64,000 bases of DNA, taken from JABDMH01 sp050298535. GTDB lineage: Bacteria; Bacteroidota; Bacteroidia; Chitinophagales; Saprospiraceae. This document shows positions 17,817 to 27,018 of the stretch, one piece after another (position 1 is the first letter of the stretch; each line of letters begins with the position of its first letter). The DNA lies in the NCBI GenBank assembly GCA_050298535.1, contig JBNKUI010000114.1, positions 1 to 64,000 of the forward strand, given 5' to 3'. The notes under the pieces were generated by a model. That model saw only the letters and a list, made by a program, of their open reading frames with translations, did no database searches and was not told the DNA's origin. The translations under genes were made by a program, and so were the position numbers.

Positions 17817-19226
17817 TTACGGCTTTTGAGATTTGTCCACCTGTACCGCTACAATGGCAGTAATTGCCAGCAGGACAAACAAGGATAAATCCAACCGCAA
17901 TCCTCCTACAGACCCTGGCATAATACCCATCATGCTTGCTACCAGAATGGCAATGGCAATTAAAGTGAGTATGGGCATAACCTTGATCCTTTCGGCATGA
18001 TCATAGAATATACCGATGAAGATCATCGGTGCAAGTAAAGAAGTACCCGCAAAACTCGCTCTAGCCAGAAGCACCAGCTGATCACTACTGAAGAGTGCAA
18101 AGATCAGAGCCAATATGGCAAAAATCGCAATAGAGATTCGTGCCTTTCCAATCATGGCCTTATCGGAGGATCCGGAGAGCAGGGATCGTGTCTCACCGCC
18201 CAGTGCGAAAATCTGTGAGTCGGCTGTGGATATGGCTGCAGCAATTAATCCAATGATAACAAATGCTCCCAGGAATCCTGGCTGATCATGTATCAATGTA
18301 TTTCCGAGAAACTCAGAAGTACTTGCATCCGGATACTTGATGGCACCGTACATACCTATGAAGGCAGTAGGTAAGATCACCAGTATAGCAAATGTTCCTA
18401 ATCCTATGGCGGTCCTGAAAAGCGAATTTTGATCCTTCATGATCATAAGTCGTGTCGAAACTTGGGGCTGCGTAAAGGGTATCATACAAATGGCGACCAT
18501 AGACCCCAGCAAAAATTGGAATGTAAATAAACCATTAGGACCTGGTGTGGAAAGCAATGCTTTATTGGACTCTCCAATAGTTTCGAACATTTCCGTTATA
18601 CCCCCTACATATTGCAGGCATAAAATGCCAATAATCCAAATAACTATGAGTAGAAGGATCCCCTGAAGCACATCACTGTAGATAATGGCCTTAAGACCTC
18701 CAATCTCACTATAGATCAGCATGACCATTACCATCGAAACAGCAAATACTGCCAGGGGTATTTCCTGTTCTGGGAAAGCCTGCTGAAGAAATATTGCTAC
18801 GCCTCGTATCTGAATGGCCACATAGGGAATAAGAAACAGAAATGCTCCAATAAAAGCCACGTATCCAGCAAATCGGTTACTATACCGATGCTGAAGGAAG
18901 CCCGACATGCCCAAATATTGAAATCCTGTGGTCCTTTTTCGCAAATAGTATCCAATCCAAAGTACGCCAAAGACCATTGCCATATCAGAGATAGTGAGGA
19001 ATATCCAGGCTCCAACACCATGCGACCTGAAGAAATCAGGCATACCCAGTAGCGTAAATGTGCTGAATAAGGTGGCAGCAAAGGTGAATAAACCCAGAAA
19101 GGACCCTATGTTTGATCCTGCCATGAAATAGGATGCACTGTTCTTGTCTTTAGACCGAGTGAGTAAGGTAAATGACATAAGTAGTGCCAGGTAAATTATA
19201 CCGACGATTAATAGTGTCTTACCCAT
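17817..19226 (-). CDS. Sodium:solute symporter (SSS family)
   Basis: About 469 aa from the ATG at 19226 (MGKTLLIVGIIYLALLM). Some 12-13 hydrophobic segments span the whole protein, with the family pattern GGLKAIIYSDVLQGILLL after the fifth helix. By family it imports a sugar, sugar acid or other small organic molecule with sodium. The start overlaps the small membrane protein gene by 8 bp, so the two are translationally coupled. As the last gene of the GH88 operon it probably imports the uronate or uronide released outside the cytoplasm. The substrate is inferred from context only. Confidence 0.9.
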   Translation of the reverse strand: MGKTLLIVGIIYLALLMSFTLLTRSKDKNSASYFMAGSNIGSFLGLFTFAATLFSTFTLLGMPDFFRSHGVGAWIFLTISDMAMVFGVLWIGYYLRKRTTGFQYLGMSGFLQHRYSNRFAGYVAFIGAFLFLIPYVAIQIRGVAIFLQQAFPEQEIPLAVFAVSMVMVMLIYSEIGGLKAIIYSDVLQGILLLIVIWIIGILCLQYVGGITEMFETIGESNKALLSTPGPNGLFTFQFLLGSMVAICMIPFTQPQVSTRLMIMKDQNSLFRTAIGLGTFAILVILPTAFIGMYGAIKYPDASTSEFLGNTLIHDQPGFLGAFVIIGLIAAAISTADSQIFALGGETRSLLSGSSDKAMIGKARISIAIFAILALIFALFSSDQLVLLARASFAGTSLLAPMIFIGIFYDHAERIKVMPILTLIAIAILVASMMGIMPGSVGGLRLDLSLFVLLAITAIVAVQVDKSQKP

Positions 19227-19452
19227 GGTCTTCCTGCTTTTTGTCAGTATCTCTACCCGGATGTACAAATGACCCTAACACTGTGAAGAACAAGAAGATA
19301 AGGCTTAGTAAAATACCTGCCCATAATGTGTAGGGCATTCCCATGAAATATGGGTTATCTATGCCCGTTGGGATAATAGCGGGTGTAAACGTTAATATAA
19401 TCAGTAAAAGAATGAAGCCGCAACATAGCTTCCAAAGCAAATCCTTATTCAT
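19219..19452 (-). CDS. Small membrane protein paired with the SSS symporter (DUF3311/YhdT-like)
   Basis: 77 aa from the ATG at 19452; the upstream GTG at 19494 adds an unlikely charged leader. Two membrane segments (LLIILTFTPAIIP and LLSLIFLFFTVLGSF) separated by PYFMGMPYTLWAG, then a short charged tail. This layout resembles the small proteins encoded next to SSS transporters (YhdT before panF, DUF3311). It overlaps the symporter start by 8 bp. It probably assembles with or stabilises the symporter; no direct function is known to me. Confidence 0.65.
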   Translation of the reverse strand: MNKDLLWKLCCGFILLLIILTFTPAIIPTGIDNPYFMGMPYTLWAGILLSLIFLFFTVLGSFVHPGRDTDKKQEDHG

Positions 19453-19554
19453 GGTCGTAGTTGATTCATAATCCTTTAAAATAGCGGAAATCACCGCATT
19501 TTCATTAGACTGGCCAGCAGAATATTTCAGACATTTTGATTACTCCCAGGGAGA

Positions 19555-20313
19555 TCAAAGCCTTGGTATGGTGAGGCCCCCATCCACCATAATCACCTGC
19601 CCAGTAGAGTATAGGAAATCACCACGAACCAACGAAGCCACCGCCTTACCCACATCTTCAGGAAATCCCCATCTAGGCTGCACTGTCAGTCCCTGCGCGA
19701 TCAGACGATCATATTTCTCCTTAACGGGACCTGTCATATCAGTGGCAGTGACACCTGGTCTTACTTCATATACTGGGATCCCTTCTGCACCTAATCGGGT
19801 AGCAAAGAGTTGAGTGACCATACTGAGCCCTGCCTTCGAAATACAATACTCTCCCCGACTGATGGAGGCAATTGTGGCGGATATGGAAGATACATTTACA
19901 ATACAGCACGATGTCTTATCTGATATCTTGAGCATCTGGTTTGAAACCAACTGTGTTAGGAAAAATGCACCCCTGAGATTTATGCCCATGACCCGATCAT
20001 AGCTTTCCTCAGTTGTTTCGAGAATGTCTAATCTTTCCAGCGGGGCAACGCCTGCATTATTGACCAGCACTTGGATGGGTCCAAGTTCTTCCACTGTCTT
20101 ATTTACCATGGCAGACCGATCTTCGGCTGAGGCGATATTGCCTCTAACGTAGATTACTTTTTCAGTCAATGATCTCAATTCCGTTAATACGCCGTCGACT
20201 TGCTCCTCTGGTCGCATGCCATTGATGGCGAGACTCCATCCCTCTTTTGCCAGGGCTTTTGCGATACCAAGACCTATACCTCGGCTACTTCCTGTGACTA
20301 GTGCAACTCCCAT
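19555..20313 (-). CDS. SDR family oxidoreductase
   Basis: 252 aa from the ATG at 20313, one base after the TAG of the upstream gene; an alternative TTG at 20322 would overlap it. Cofactor motif TGSSRGIGLGIA near the N-terminus, NNAG at ~90, active site serine in VSSIS and YxxxK in YCISK, and the C-terminal end PRWGFPEDVGKAVASL...YSTGQVIMVDGGL. Classical SDR, NAD(P)-dependent ketone/alcohol oxidoreductase. In this operon it probably reduces or oxidises an intermediate of uronate or keto-sugar breakdown. Confidence 0.9.
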   Translation of the reverse strand: MGVALVTGSSRGIGLGIAKALAKEGWSLAINGMRPEEQVDGVLTELRSLTEKVIYVRGNIASAEDRSAMVNKTVEELGPIQVLVNNAGVAPLERLDILETTEESYDRVMGINLRGAFFLTQLVSNQMLKISDKTSCCIVNVSSISATIASISRGEYCISKAGLSMVTQLFATRLGAEGIPVYEVRPGVTATDMTGPVKEKYDRLIAQGLTVQPRWGFPEDVGKAVASLVRGDFLYSTGQVIMVDGGLTIPRL

Positions 20314-20314
20314 A

Positions 20315-21463
20315 CTAATCAAGTTTTGGCACGTTTAGCCATTTTCTTTGTTCCCAACTCTCAAGACCTAGCTCTGCCAGCTGGACTCCCTTGGCACCTT
20401 CCAATAGATCCCAGGGGAAAGGAGTGTCTTTTACCATATGCTCCAGAAATAATTTCCACTGCACTTTGAAGGCATTTTCATACTCCTGGTCAGACTGCAC
20501 TTCTGTCCACCCATCAAAGAAATTAATCGGTTGTGGAATATCTGGATTCCAGACAGGAATGGGAGTGTCCTCGTACTTTTGAACATAGCAGTCTCTCAAT
20601 CCGGCAACCGCTGATCCTTTGGTGCCATCAATTTGCAATACTAGAAGATCATCTCTACGTACACGTACACTCCATGAAGAATTAAAATGTGCAATCACAC
20701 CACCAGGAAGTTGAAAGGTTGCGTATGCTGAATCGTCAGCTGTACATTTATAGGGATTTCCCTCTTCATCGATGCGCTCTTTGATGTGAGTAGCTCCCAG
20801 GCAAGAGAGGGATTCAACTTCACCGAAGATGTTGTCAAGAACATACCTCCAATGACAGAGCATATCCATGATAATACCGCCACCTGCTTCCTTCCGGTAG
20901 TTCCATGAAGGACGATTGGGCGGTACGGTATGCCCTTCGAAGACCCAGTATCCAAATTCACCCCGAATGGACAAGATCTTTCCAAAGAAGCCATCTTCGA
21001 TCAGCTTTTGCACTTTCAGGAGTCCTGGCAGCCAAAGCTTATCCTGAACGACACCGTGTTTAATGCCAGCTTTCTTTGCCATCTGATAGAGATCCATTGC
21101 CTCTTGCAGAGTAGTACCTGTGGGTTTTTCACAGTAAATATGCTTCCCTGCTTCTATAGCTTTCTTTACAGATTCAAATCTTCGACCGGTGATTTGTGCA
21201 TCAAAGTAAAGTTCGTAGCCCGGTAGTTTTAAGGCGTCATCAAGTGAGGTGCTATAATTTTCAAAACCATGCTCCTCGCATAGCTTCTTCAGTTTTTCTT
21301 CATTACGCCCTACGAGGAGCAGATCTAGCATGACTACTTCATCCGCTCCGACCTTCACGCCTCCTTCATCTCTGATGGCTACCATGGATCGAATCAGATG
21401 CTGACGAGTGCCCATCCTTCCGGTGACACCATTCATGATTATACCTATTCGATGTGTTTTCAT
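20315..21463 (-). CDS. Gfo/Idh/MocA family oxidoreductase (cytoplasmic)
   Basis: 382 aa without export signal. N-terminal nucleotide-binding region IGIIMNGVTGRMG, conserved EKPTGTTLQEA near 127, and the C-terminal half with GGGIIMDMLCHWRY, where the family keeps a catalytic histidine. By family an NAD(P)-dependent sugar or sugar-acid dehydrogenase. Stop TAG. It lies between the sugar isomerase (23 bp upstream) and the SDR (1 bp downstream). It likely acts on a monosaccharide from the GH88 product. Exact substrate unknown. Confidence 0.9.
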   Translation of the reverse strand: MKTHRIGIIMNGVTGRMGTRQHLIRSMVAIRDEGGVKVGADEVVMLDLLLVGRNEEKLKKLCEEHGFENYSTSLDDALKLPGYELYFDAQITGRRFESVKKAIEAGKHIYCEKPTGTTLQEAMDLYQMAKKAGIKHGVVQDKLWLPGLLKVQKLIEDGFFGKILSIRGEFGYWVFEGHTVPPNRPSWNYRKEAGGGIIMDMLCHWRYVLDNIFGEVESLSCLGATHIKERIDEEGNPYKCTADDSAYATFQLPGGVIAHFNSSWSVRVRRDDLLVLQIDGTKGSAVAGLRDCYVQKYEDTPIPVWNPDIPQPINFFDGWTEVQSDQEYENAFKVQWKLFLEHMVKDTPFPWDLLEGAKGVQLAELGLESWEQRKWLNVPKLD

Positions 21464-21486
21464 TTGTATTGTTCCGTTATTGTTTT

Positions 21487-22299
21487 CTACTTATAGATTT
21501 TACCGTAGGCATCCACAATGAGATCCAGAAATTCACTCTGATCCATGGACCAGTATTTATTGGAGAAGATTTCAACATCACGATACCCTTTAAATCCCGC
21601 GGCTTCAACCCAATCTGAAATCTCCTTCACTGGAATGCATCCTTCTCCCATCAGACCTCGATCATTCAGCATATCTTCCGTTGGATATTTCCAGTCACAT
21701 ATATGGAAAGCAAGTAGATTGCCGCCTTGACCACAGCGCGCTATTTGATCCTGTAGCTGATCATCCCACCATAAATGATATACATCTACAGCTACACCTA
21801 TGTTATCATGGTCAAAGTATTCGGCCATGTCATTGGCCTGCGCAAGCGTGTTGATAGCAGAACGAGTATCTGCATACATGGGATGTAGAGGCTCTATGGC
21901 AAGGCTTACCCCCAGGTCTTCTGCATGAGGAAGGATCGCTTCGAGTCCAGCTCGAATTTGGTCTCTCGATTTTGTCAGACCAGATACTGGGTCAGCACCA
22001 CAAACCAGGACCAGGAGCGGAGCCCCGATCTCTGCTGCCTCATCAAGCATTTGTTTATTATGTTGGATGGCTTTCAGCCTTTCCCCACTTTTAGAAGATG
22101 GAAAGAAGCCACCACGGACATAGGAAACTACATCCAAACCACTCCCTGCCAGTAAAGTAGAGGCCTTTCTTACACCTACTTCTTCCACTGCGTTTTGCCA
22201 GACACTTACTCCTGATATTTCCCTTTCATTGTATTCCTGCAAGGCCCTCTCGAGTGACCAGGGCTTTGTGGTGATTGTATGTATACATAGCCGATTCAT
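21487..22299 (-). CDS. Sugar phosphate isomerase/epimerase (xylose isomerase-like TIM barrel)
   Basis: 270 aa, AP endonuclease 2/xylose isomerase-like fold. Metal-site residues typical of the family are visible: E in LAIEPLHP, D and H in VAVDVYHLWWD, H in LAFHICDW, and E near the end in RDVEIFSN. By family it isomerises or epimerises a keto sugar with a divalent metal. It starts 7 bp after the GH88 gene stop and precedes the Gfo/Idh gene, so it is part of the uronide-use operon. The specific sugar is not readable. Confidence 0.85.
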   Translation of the reverse strand: MNRLCIHTITTKPWSLERALQEYNEREISGVSVWQNAVEEVGVRKASTLLAGSGLDVVSYVRGGFFPSSKSGERLKAIQHNKQMLDEAAEIGAPLLVLVCGADPVSGLTKSRDQIRAGLEAILPHAEDLGVSLAIEPLHPMYADTRSAINTLAQANDMAEYFDHDNIGVAVDVYHLWWDDQLQDQIARCGQGGNLLAFHICDWKYPTEDMLNDRGLMGEGCIPVKEISDWVEAAGFKGYRDVEIFSNKYWSMDQSEFLDLIVDAYGKIYK

Positions 22300-22306
22300 G
22301 AATAAT

Positions 22307-23677
22307 CTATTTCAGACCATTGAAAAATCGATAGTACGCATCACCATCAATTAGTTTTTGAAGATACAATGCCAATTCCCGGGCATGATAGTCTCCCCAC
22401 ATACTGGATTCACCTTTAGGAATCTTACTACCACCTGGTACATAGTCCCATCCATTAGGTCGGTGATAGATGGAATGCAGTATCAGCCCCTGGTGTCTAT
22501 CATTCATGCTGAGATAGGGAGGTTGGAATATATTCCTGGCCACTTGAAGTCCTGCAGCCCAGTATTCCGCACCTTCTCCTTCCTTGCCCAAAAACTGACC
22601 TAAGCGCAGCAATCCCTGGGCTCCGATAGCAGCGGCCGAGCTATCAACGGGTTCATAGTCATTGTCAGGATTAGCGGGCTCGTTTTTATAATCTCCCAGC
22701 AGATATAGTTTTGGGGCACCTGTATCCCAGTATGGAATACCATCAGCTGGCATTTCTCGAAGATAGAAGTCGCAGGTCGCTCGACAAGCTTTGAGAAATA
22801 GCTCTTTATAGTATGCTAATCCTTTTTTATGGTCTAATGCATCTGCTGGCAAGGTTTCCAGGTATTCCAATTGCTCAGCAAAACCCACCATGGCCCATGC
22901 CAGTCCCCGGGTCCAGGTAGTAAACCCGGAGAATCCCTGCTGACTGTTAGGGCAGCGATAGTGCCCATCATTGAGATTAAAAATACTTTCATGGGCTGTT
23001 CGACCCCATACGTCGTAACTGTCTCTGCCTTCACCATAATATACAGCATACTGAGCCGTGGCTTCCGCATGATCAACTGCCCGGTCTAATAGACTGGTGA
23101 TGGCATCATGCTCTCCTCTGTGATCGTGTCCCAACTCATGGCTTACTATCAGAGCCCGAAGGGACCGTATCGTATCCACAAACAGAGAGTGAGGCCCATT
23201 GAAAGAGTAAATATATCCTCCGTCCAGAAGTTGTGTCCATCGATGAGCTTGTACGGATCCTGACAGTTTTAGTGCCAACTCATAAAAATCTTTCTCTTCT
23301 TTATTGTATGGAATAGATCCTTCATGCATTAATCGGAGAAGGTTTCCATAGGTACTTACATTGTTGAAGCCATGATCATGCACACCAAAATGTGTAACGT
23401 GAGGTGCCATCTTTTCTATCGTGGCGGTTCTGCCAATGTTGAGAAACTGTTCATCACCAGTTAAGTCAAATTGGATAATCGCCGACCCATACTGAAATCC
23501 CTGCGTCCATTCTGTCCAACCTCTAGAAGTATATTTTCCATTGACGGTGAAGACCGGAGCCCCCTGGGAGGTATCCAGCTCTTTTTCAATAAGTAGAATT
23601 TTTTTCCCGGATTGTTCCCAAAAACCGGGCAATAGATTTTTCAGCTCAGAGAGCTTAATATCCTTGTCTAAAATCAT
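22307..23677 (-). CDS. Glycoside hydrolase family 88-type unsaturated glucuronyl hydrolase
   Basis: 456 aa, alpha/alpha-toroid hydrolase. Family signatures: DHGFNNVSTYGNLLRL (near 97), WTRGLAWAMVGFAEQLE (near 256) and DSSAAAIGAQGLLRLG (near 347), with the conserved aspartates in the first and last. GH88 enzymes hydrate the 4,5-double bond left by polysaccharide lyases and release the unsaturated uronic acid. No signal peptide is seen, so it may act in the cytoplasm. First gene of an operon with isomerase, dehydrogenases and symporter. Upstream, TACTTTCG is close to the -7 consensus. GH105-type rhamnogalacturonyl hydrolase is the alternative. Confidence 0.8.
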   Translation of the reverse strand: MILDKDIKLSELKNLLPGFWEQSGKKILLIEKELDTSQGAPVFTVNGKYTSRGWTEWTQGFQYGSAIIQFDLTGDEQFLNIGRTATIEKMAPHVTHFGVHDHGFNNVSTYGNLLRLMHEGSIPYNKEEKDFYELALKLSGSVQAHRWTQLLDGGYIYSFNGPHSLFVDTIRSLRALIVSHELGHDHRGEHDAITSLLDRAVDHAEATAQYAVYYGEGRDSYDVWGRTAHESIFNLNDGHYRCPNSQQGFSGFTTWTRGLAWAMVGFAEQLEYLETLPADALDHKKGLAYYKELFLKACRATCDFYLREMPADGIPYWDTGAPKLYLLGDYKNEPANPDNDYEPVDSSAAAIGAQGLLRLGQFLGKEGEGAEYWAAGLQVARNIFQPPYLSMNDRHQGLILHSIYHRPNGWDYVPGGSKIPKGESSMWGDYHARELALYLQKLIDGDAYYRFFNGLK

Positions 23678-23797
23678 AATAGCAGTTAGATGTTAGGAAA
23701 AATCCTCCTGGATTTGCAGGAGCGAAAGTAATTAAAAAAGAGGTATTAAAATTAGGGAAGACCGAATAAAATAGCGGTCATTGGCACATCCCTGAAA

Positions 23798-26200
23798 TCA
23801 AGTCTTTATAATCTTTCGTGTGGCTATTCTTTGATTCTGACGTAGAAATGTAATGAAATAGGTGCCCGATTCGAATGTTCCCGTTTCAATTGTTGACTCT
23901 GATAGCGTATCCTTTTTGAGTAACCTTCCCAGAATGTCTCTTATCTCATATTCATCTGCCGATTCTCCCCGGAGGTCAAAACGTAAATAATCTGAAAAGG
24001 GGTTAGGAAAAACAGAAATTGGACTTGAAGTCAGGTCATGTGTACTTGTGGTTTGTCCCTCGGTGATTGCGAAACCATCGATACCAGCTTCATAGATATG
24101 CACATTTCCAATGTCCGCTGCAAAAAGCTTTATGTACATAGAATCCGAGAGGGTGATAAAATCAGCGAGTCGAATTTCTGATCGGCCTCGCCAGCCGGTC
24201 ATAGACTCAGTCAATGACTCTACCAGTACTTCCTCCTGCCCATTTCCGACATATACAAGAAGTGAGTCATCACTGGGATTTACACCATTGTCATAAAACC
24301 ACAAATAATAGTACAGAAAGGGATCGGAGTAGCGAGTGCCATCGAAGATTGGAGAAGTTAGAATAGAAGTATCGGCCAAATTTCCCGATAGTCCAAATTC
24401 CAATCCCGTGACATAGCAGGCGCGTCCCAGATCCTCATCAATATCAGATCCGGGATTTGCGAACTCTCCATTGTATAGTGAAGCACTGGGTTCACCCCGG
24501 TTCCACGCCGTCGATGAGGTAGGTCTCGTACCACTCACCACCCAGTCGTAGTCAAAGATAAAATCATCACGATAGCCTGTTTCAAGACGTATTTCGATGT
24601 CAATTGATTCATTGAGATCAATGATTTCTGCCTTATGCACATATCCCCATTTTCCCGCAGCCACATACATATTACCTTCATAGGTAGTCAAAGAAAAAGT
24701 ACCATCCTCGGTGGTTTTGTTTTCTTCTGTGTACAGATCATTCTGCACAATGACAGATGCTCCGGGTATAGGTAATCCGGTGACATCGTCTATGATCGTG
24801 CCTGTAATATTATATCTGGCCAGGGGTACTAAAGTGGCATTAATGACGGTACTGTCTCCAGCTATCAAATCAATAGGACTGGTTACAATGCTATAACCAT
24901 CTTTAAAGAACTGTATTTCAACAGTACCCTCACTTGCAAAGCCCATCTGGAAATTGCCATCTGCATCTGTTAGATTCTTGCCTGGGAGAGGAGATACGAT
25001 GCGTACTTCAACATCTTCCAATGGTAATTCGGTTGCAAAGTCAATTACATTACCAAGAATGTACGAAGCACGAACATAGTTGGGCTGCAAGATGAAGAGC
25101 CCTCTTTCCCGGTCTGAGACTAAGATACGACCTGATGGCAAATAGGGAAAGGCACCCCACGCACCACCAAATCCGCCATCTCGCTCAAAGTAGGTGTCGT
25201 AGCTCCCCACCTCAGTTAGCATTGATGGGTTTTTTGCATCAACGATCTTTAGGCCATCGGTATAGTAGGAAGTGACCAGATATCCATTGTGGTAGTGAAC
25301 ATTGTGTGGTATCACACCTAGCCCCTCTGTAGCTATGGGCCGATATTGATCAAGAAGAGTGATGTCATCAAGGTCACTAATATCGTATGCATCTACAAAT
25401 GCATTGCTGCGTTCGTCAGTAGTGAAGACAAAATTTTGATCGTCCGATGCCCATGCATTATGTGTGAAATCCATGGAAGTTTCGATGGTAGCTGTGGTGG
25501 AGGGCGCAGATTTATCACTTACATCGATGATAAATAATCCTTCGCCAAGATTCGATGCATAGATTCTATTACTGTCAGCATACACATCGTGCGCATAAAA
25601 TGGATCAGTGTTAGAAAGGAAGGTCGGCTCCATTGGATTGGGGGCAAGGTCAAAAATCTGAATGCCCTTCTTTCGATCTCCAAGACGATTGCAACCTGCC
25701 AGATATAGATACTGGCCATCAATATATAGGTTGTGACATATCTGCAACACTTCTGGCCCCGGTGGAAATGCAATAGTCGGCTTCCAGTATTTCCATGAAA
25801 TGGAATCTGGAGCATGTCGCATGTCGATGATCAGCAGTCCATCTGATTTCTCATCAGCGACCACATAAAGATATTGTTCATAGGACTTTATATCTCGCCA
25901 CAGCGATAAGCCACCAGGGACTAATTGAATGAGTTGGGGGTTGGCAGGATCTTCGAGAGAAAAAATGGCAGTGCCATTGCCTGCTCCGATAATGCCATAT
26001 TCAATTCCATTTTCATCGACCCAGCCCCATACATCATTGTAACGCTTATAGCTCTCAGGTATACTATCCGGGTATGTGATAGCACCTAAACCAACAAACT
26101 CAACATTAAAATCCTGTTGATTTTGAGCCATGACGGAGATACAGAACAAGAACAAGAGGGATAAATGGATCGTGGCGGTGATCTTCCAGCGTGGTGTCAT
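23798..26200 (-). CDS. Secreted LVIVD-repeat (choice-of-anchor B) protein with T9SS sorting domain
   Basis: 800 aa. Signal peptide ~1-25 (LSLLFLFCISVMAQ); propeller-like LVIVD region ~30-375 with repeats such as GLFIIDVSD and GLKIVDAKNP; two carboxypeptidase-regulatory-like beta domains ~378-455 and ~457-540; a jelly-roll-like domain ~545-720; and a type IX secretion C-terminal domain from ISVFPNPFSDYLRF to RKIIKT. It should be exported by the Por system and anchored at or released from the surface. Function unknown; the family is common in marine Bacteroidota. It lies 7 bp after the thioesterase gene, so they may be cotranscribed although their roles look unrelated. Confidence 0.85.
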   Translation of the reverse strand: MTPRWKITATIHLSLLFLFCISVMAQNQQDFNVEFVGLGAITYPDSIPESYKRYNDVWGWVDENGIEYGIIGAGNGTAIFSLEDPANPQLIQLVPGGLSLWRDIKSYEQYLYVVADEKSDGLLIIDMRHAPDSISWKYWKPTIAFPPGPEVLQICHNLYIDGQYLYLAGCNRLGDRKKGIQIFDLAPNPMEPTFLSNTDPFYAHDVYADSNRIYASNLGEGLFIIDVSDKSAPSTTATIETSMDFTHNAWASDDQNFVFTTDERSNAFVDAYDISDLDDITLLDQYRPIATEGLGVIPHNVHYHNGYLVTSYYTDGLKIVDAKNPSMLTEVGSYDTYFERDGGFGGAWGAFPYLPSGRILVSDRERGLFILQPNYVRASYILGNVIDFATELPLEDVEVRIVSPLPGKNLTDADGNFQMGFASEGTVEIQFFKDGYSIVTSPIDLIAGDSTVINATLVPLARYNITGTIIDDVTGLPIPGASVIVQNDLYTEENKTTEDGTFSLTTYEGNMYVAAGKWGYVHKAEIIDLNESIDIEIRLETGYRDDFIFDYDWVVSGTRPTSSTAWNRGEPSASLYNGEFANPGSDIDEDLGRACYVTGLEFGLSGNLADTSILTSPIFDGTRYSDPFLYYYLWFYDNGVNPSDDSLLVYVGNGQEEVLVESLTESMTGWRGRSEIRLADFITLSDSMYIKLFAADIGNVHIYEAGIDGFAITEGQTTSTHDLTSSPISVFPNPFSDYLRFDLRGESADEYEIRDILGRLLKKDTLSESTIETGTFESGTYFITFLRQNQRIATRKIIKT

Positions 26201-26207
26201 CTAGTAC

Positions 26208-26633
26208 TTAATTGGTTAGTGCAACAGTCATCGTCGTCAGTCTGCTTGTACACGTCAAATCACCTTCCTGTGATATATCTACCTGCCAGACCTGGATGCG
26301 TTTTCCGATGCGTACAGGTCTTACCACTGCAGTAACTATGCCTCCTTTCACTTTCTGTAGGTGATTTGCATTTACTTCTATACCTACAACGCTGGAGTTG
26401 TCCCAATCGTCTACGCAAAGCCATCCGGCAACACTTCCAATGGTTTCTGCAAGAGCTACTGAGGCACCCCCATGCAGCAAACCGATGGGCTGCTTTGTGC
26501 GATGATCCACGGGCATTGTAGCTATCAGAAAATCGGGTCCAATCTCAGTGAATTCGATACCCAAATGATCGGCCATCGTATTTTTAAGGACAGTATTTAG
26601 CAAATCAAGGCTCGTCTCTTGCTTCCAAATCAT
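26208..26633 (-). CDS. PaaI/YdiI-like hotdog-fold acyl-CoA thioesterase
   Basis: 141 aa. Single hotdog domain with the signature GLLHGGASVALAETIGS, where the following acidic residue and the HGG loop form the thioesterase active site, and the C-terminal strand EGDLTCTSRLTTMTV. By family it hydrolyses aryl- or acyl-CoA thioesters, such as 1,4-dihydroxy-2-naphthoyl-CoA in menaquinone synthesis. Divergent from the ArsC-like gene with only 43 bp between start codons, so their promoters overlap. Confidence 0.88.
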   Translation of the reverse strand: MIWKQETSLDLLNTVLKNTMADHLGIEFTEIGPDFLIATMPVDHRTKQPIGLLHGGASVALAETIGSVAGWLCVDDWDNSSVVGIEVNANHLQKVKGGIVTAVVRPVRIGKRIQVWQVDISQEGDLTCTSRLTTMTVALTN

Positions 26634-26650
26634 AATAAGCTGTAAATTTG
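26619..26650 (+). promoter_or_regulatory. Probable promoter of the ArsC-like gene
   Basis: TTG at 26619-26621, 21 bases, then TAAATTTG at 26643-26650, a match to the Bacteroidota TAnnTTTG element. The implied start of transcription near 26657 gives a ~20-base leader to the ATG at 26677 but would leave only about five bases before the ATG at 26662, which supports the later start. Confidence 0.5.
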
Positions 26651-26676
26651 CACAAGTAATAATGTCGCCGGAAGGT

Positions 26677-27018
26677 ATGAAAATCTATCACAATCCAAGA
26701 TGTCGTAAGAGTCGAGAAACCCTGAACATTATTCAGAATCATGGAATTGAACCTGAGATTGTACTGTATTTAGAGACACCTCCTTCACGTAAGGAAATCA
26801 AGGAAATGTTGACAAAACTTGACATGAAAGCCTTTGATTTGATTCGGAAAGAGGAAAAGCTGTATAAGTCTGAATATAAAGGCAAGGATCTTTCAGAAGA
26901 AGAATGGATCGTAGTAATGGCCGACAATCCAAAACTAATCCAGCGCCCGGTAGTTCTTGATGGCAAGAAGGGGGTCATCGGCCGTCCCCCCGAAAGTGTG
27001 CATGTGTTATTGAGTTGA
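26677..27018 (+). CDS. ArsC/Spx-family thioredoxin-like reductase
   Basis: 113 aa from the ATG at 26677. MKIYHNPRCRKSRETL has the single active-site cysteine of glutaredoxin-linked arsenate reductases (NPxCxKS), and the C-terminal half keeps IQRPVVLDGKKGVIGRPPE with the conserved RP-V and GRP motifs. By family it reduces arsenate with glutathione or glutaredoxin, or has an unknown redox role (YffB). No other ars genes are nearby. Its last 12 bp overlap the end of the convergent acyltransferase gene. Confidence 0.85.
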   Translation: MKIYHNPRCRKSRETLNIIQNHGIEPEIVLYLETPPSRKEIKEMLTKLDMKAFDLIRKEEKLYKSEYKGKDLSEEEWIVVMADNPKLIQRPVVLDGKKGVIGRPPESVHVLLS

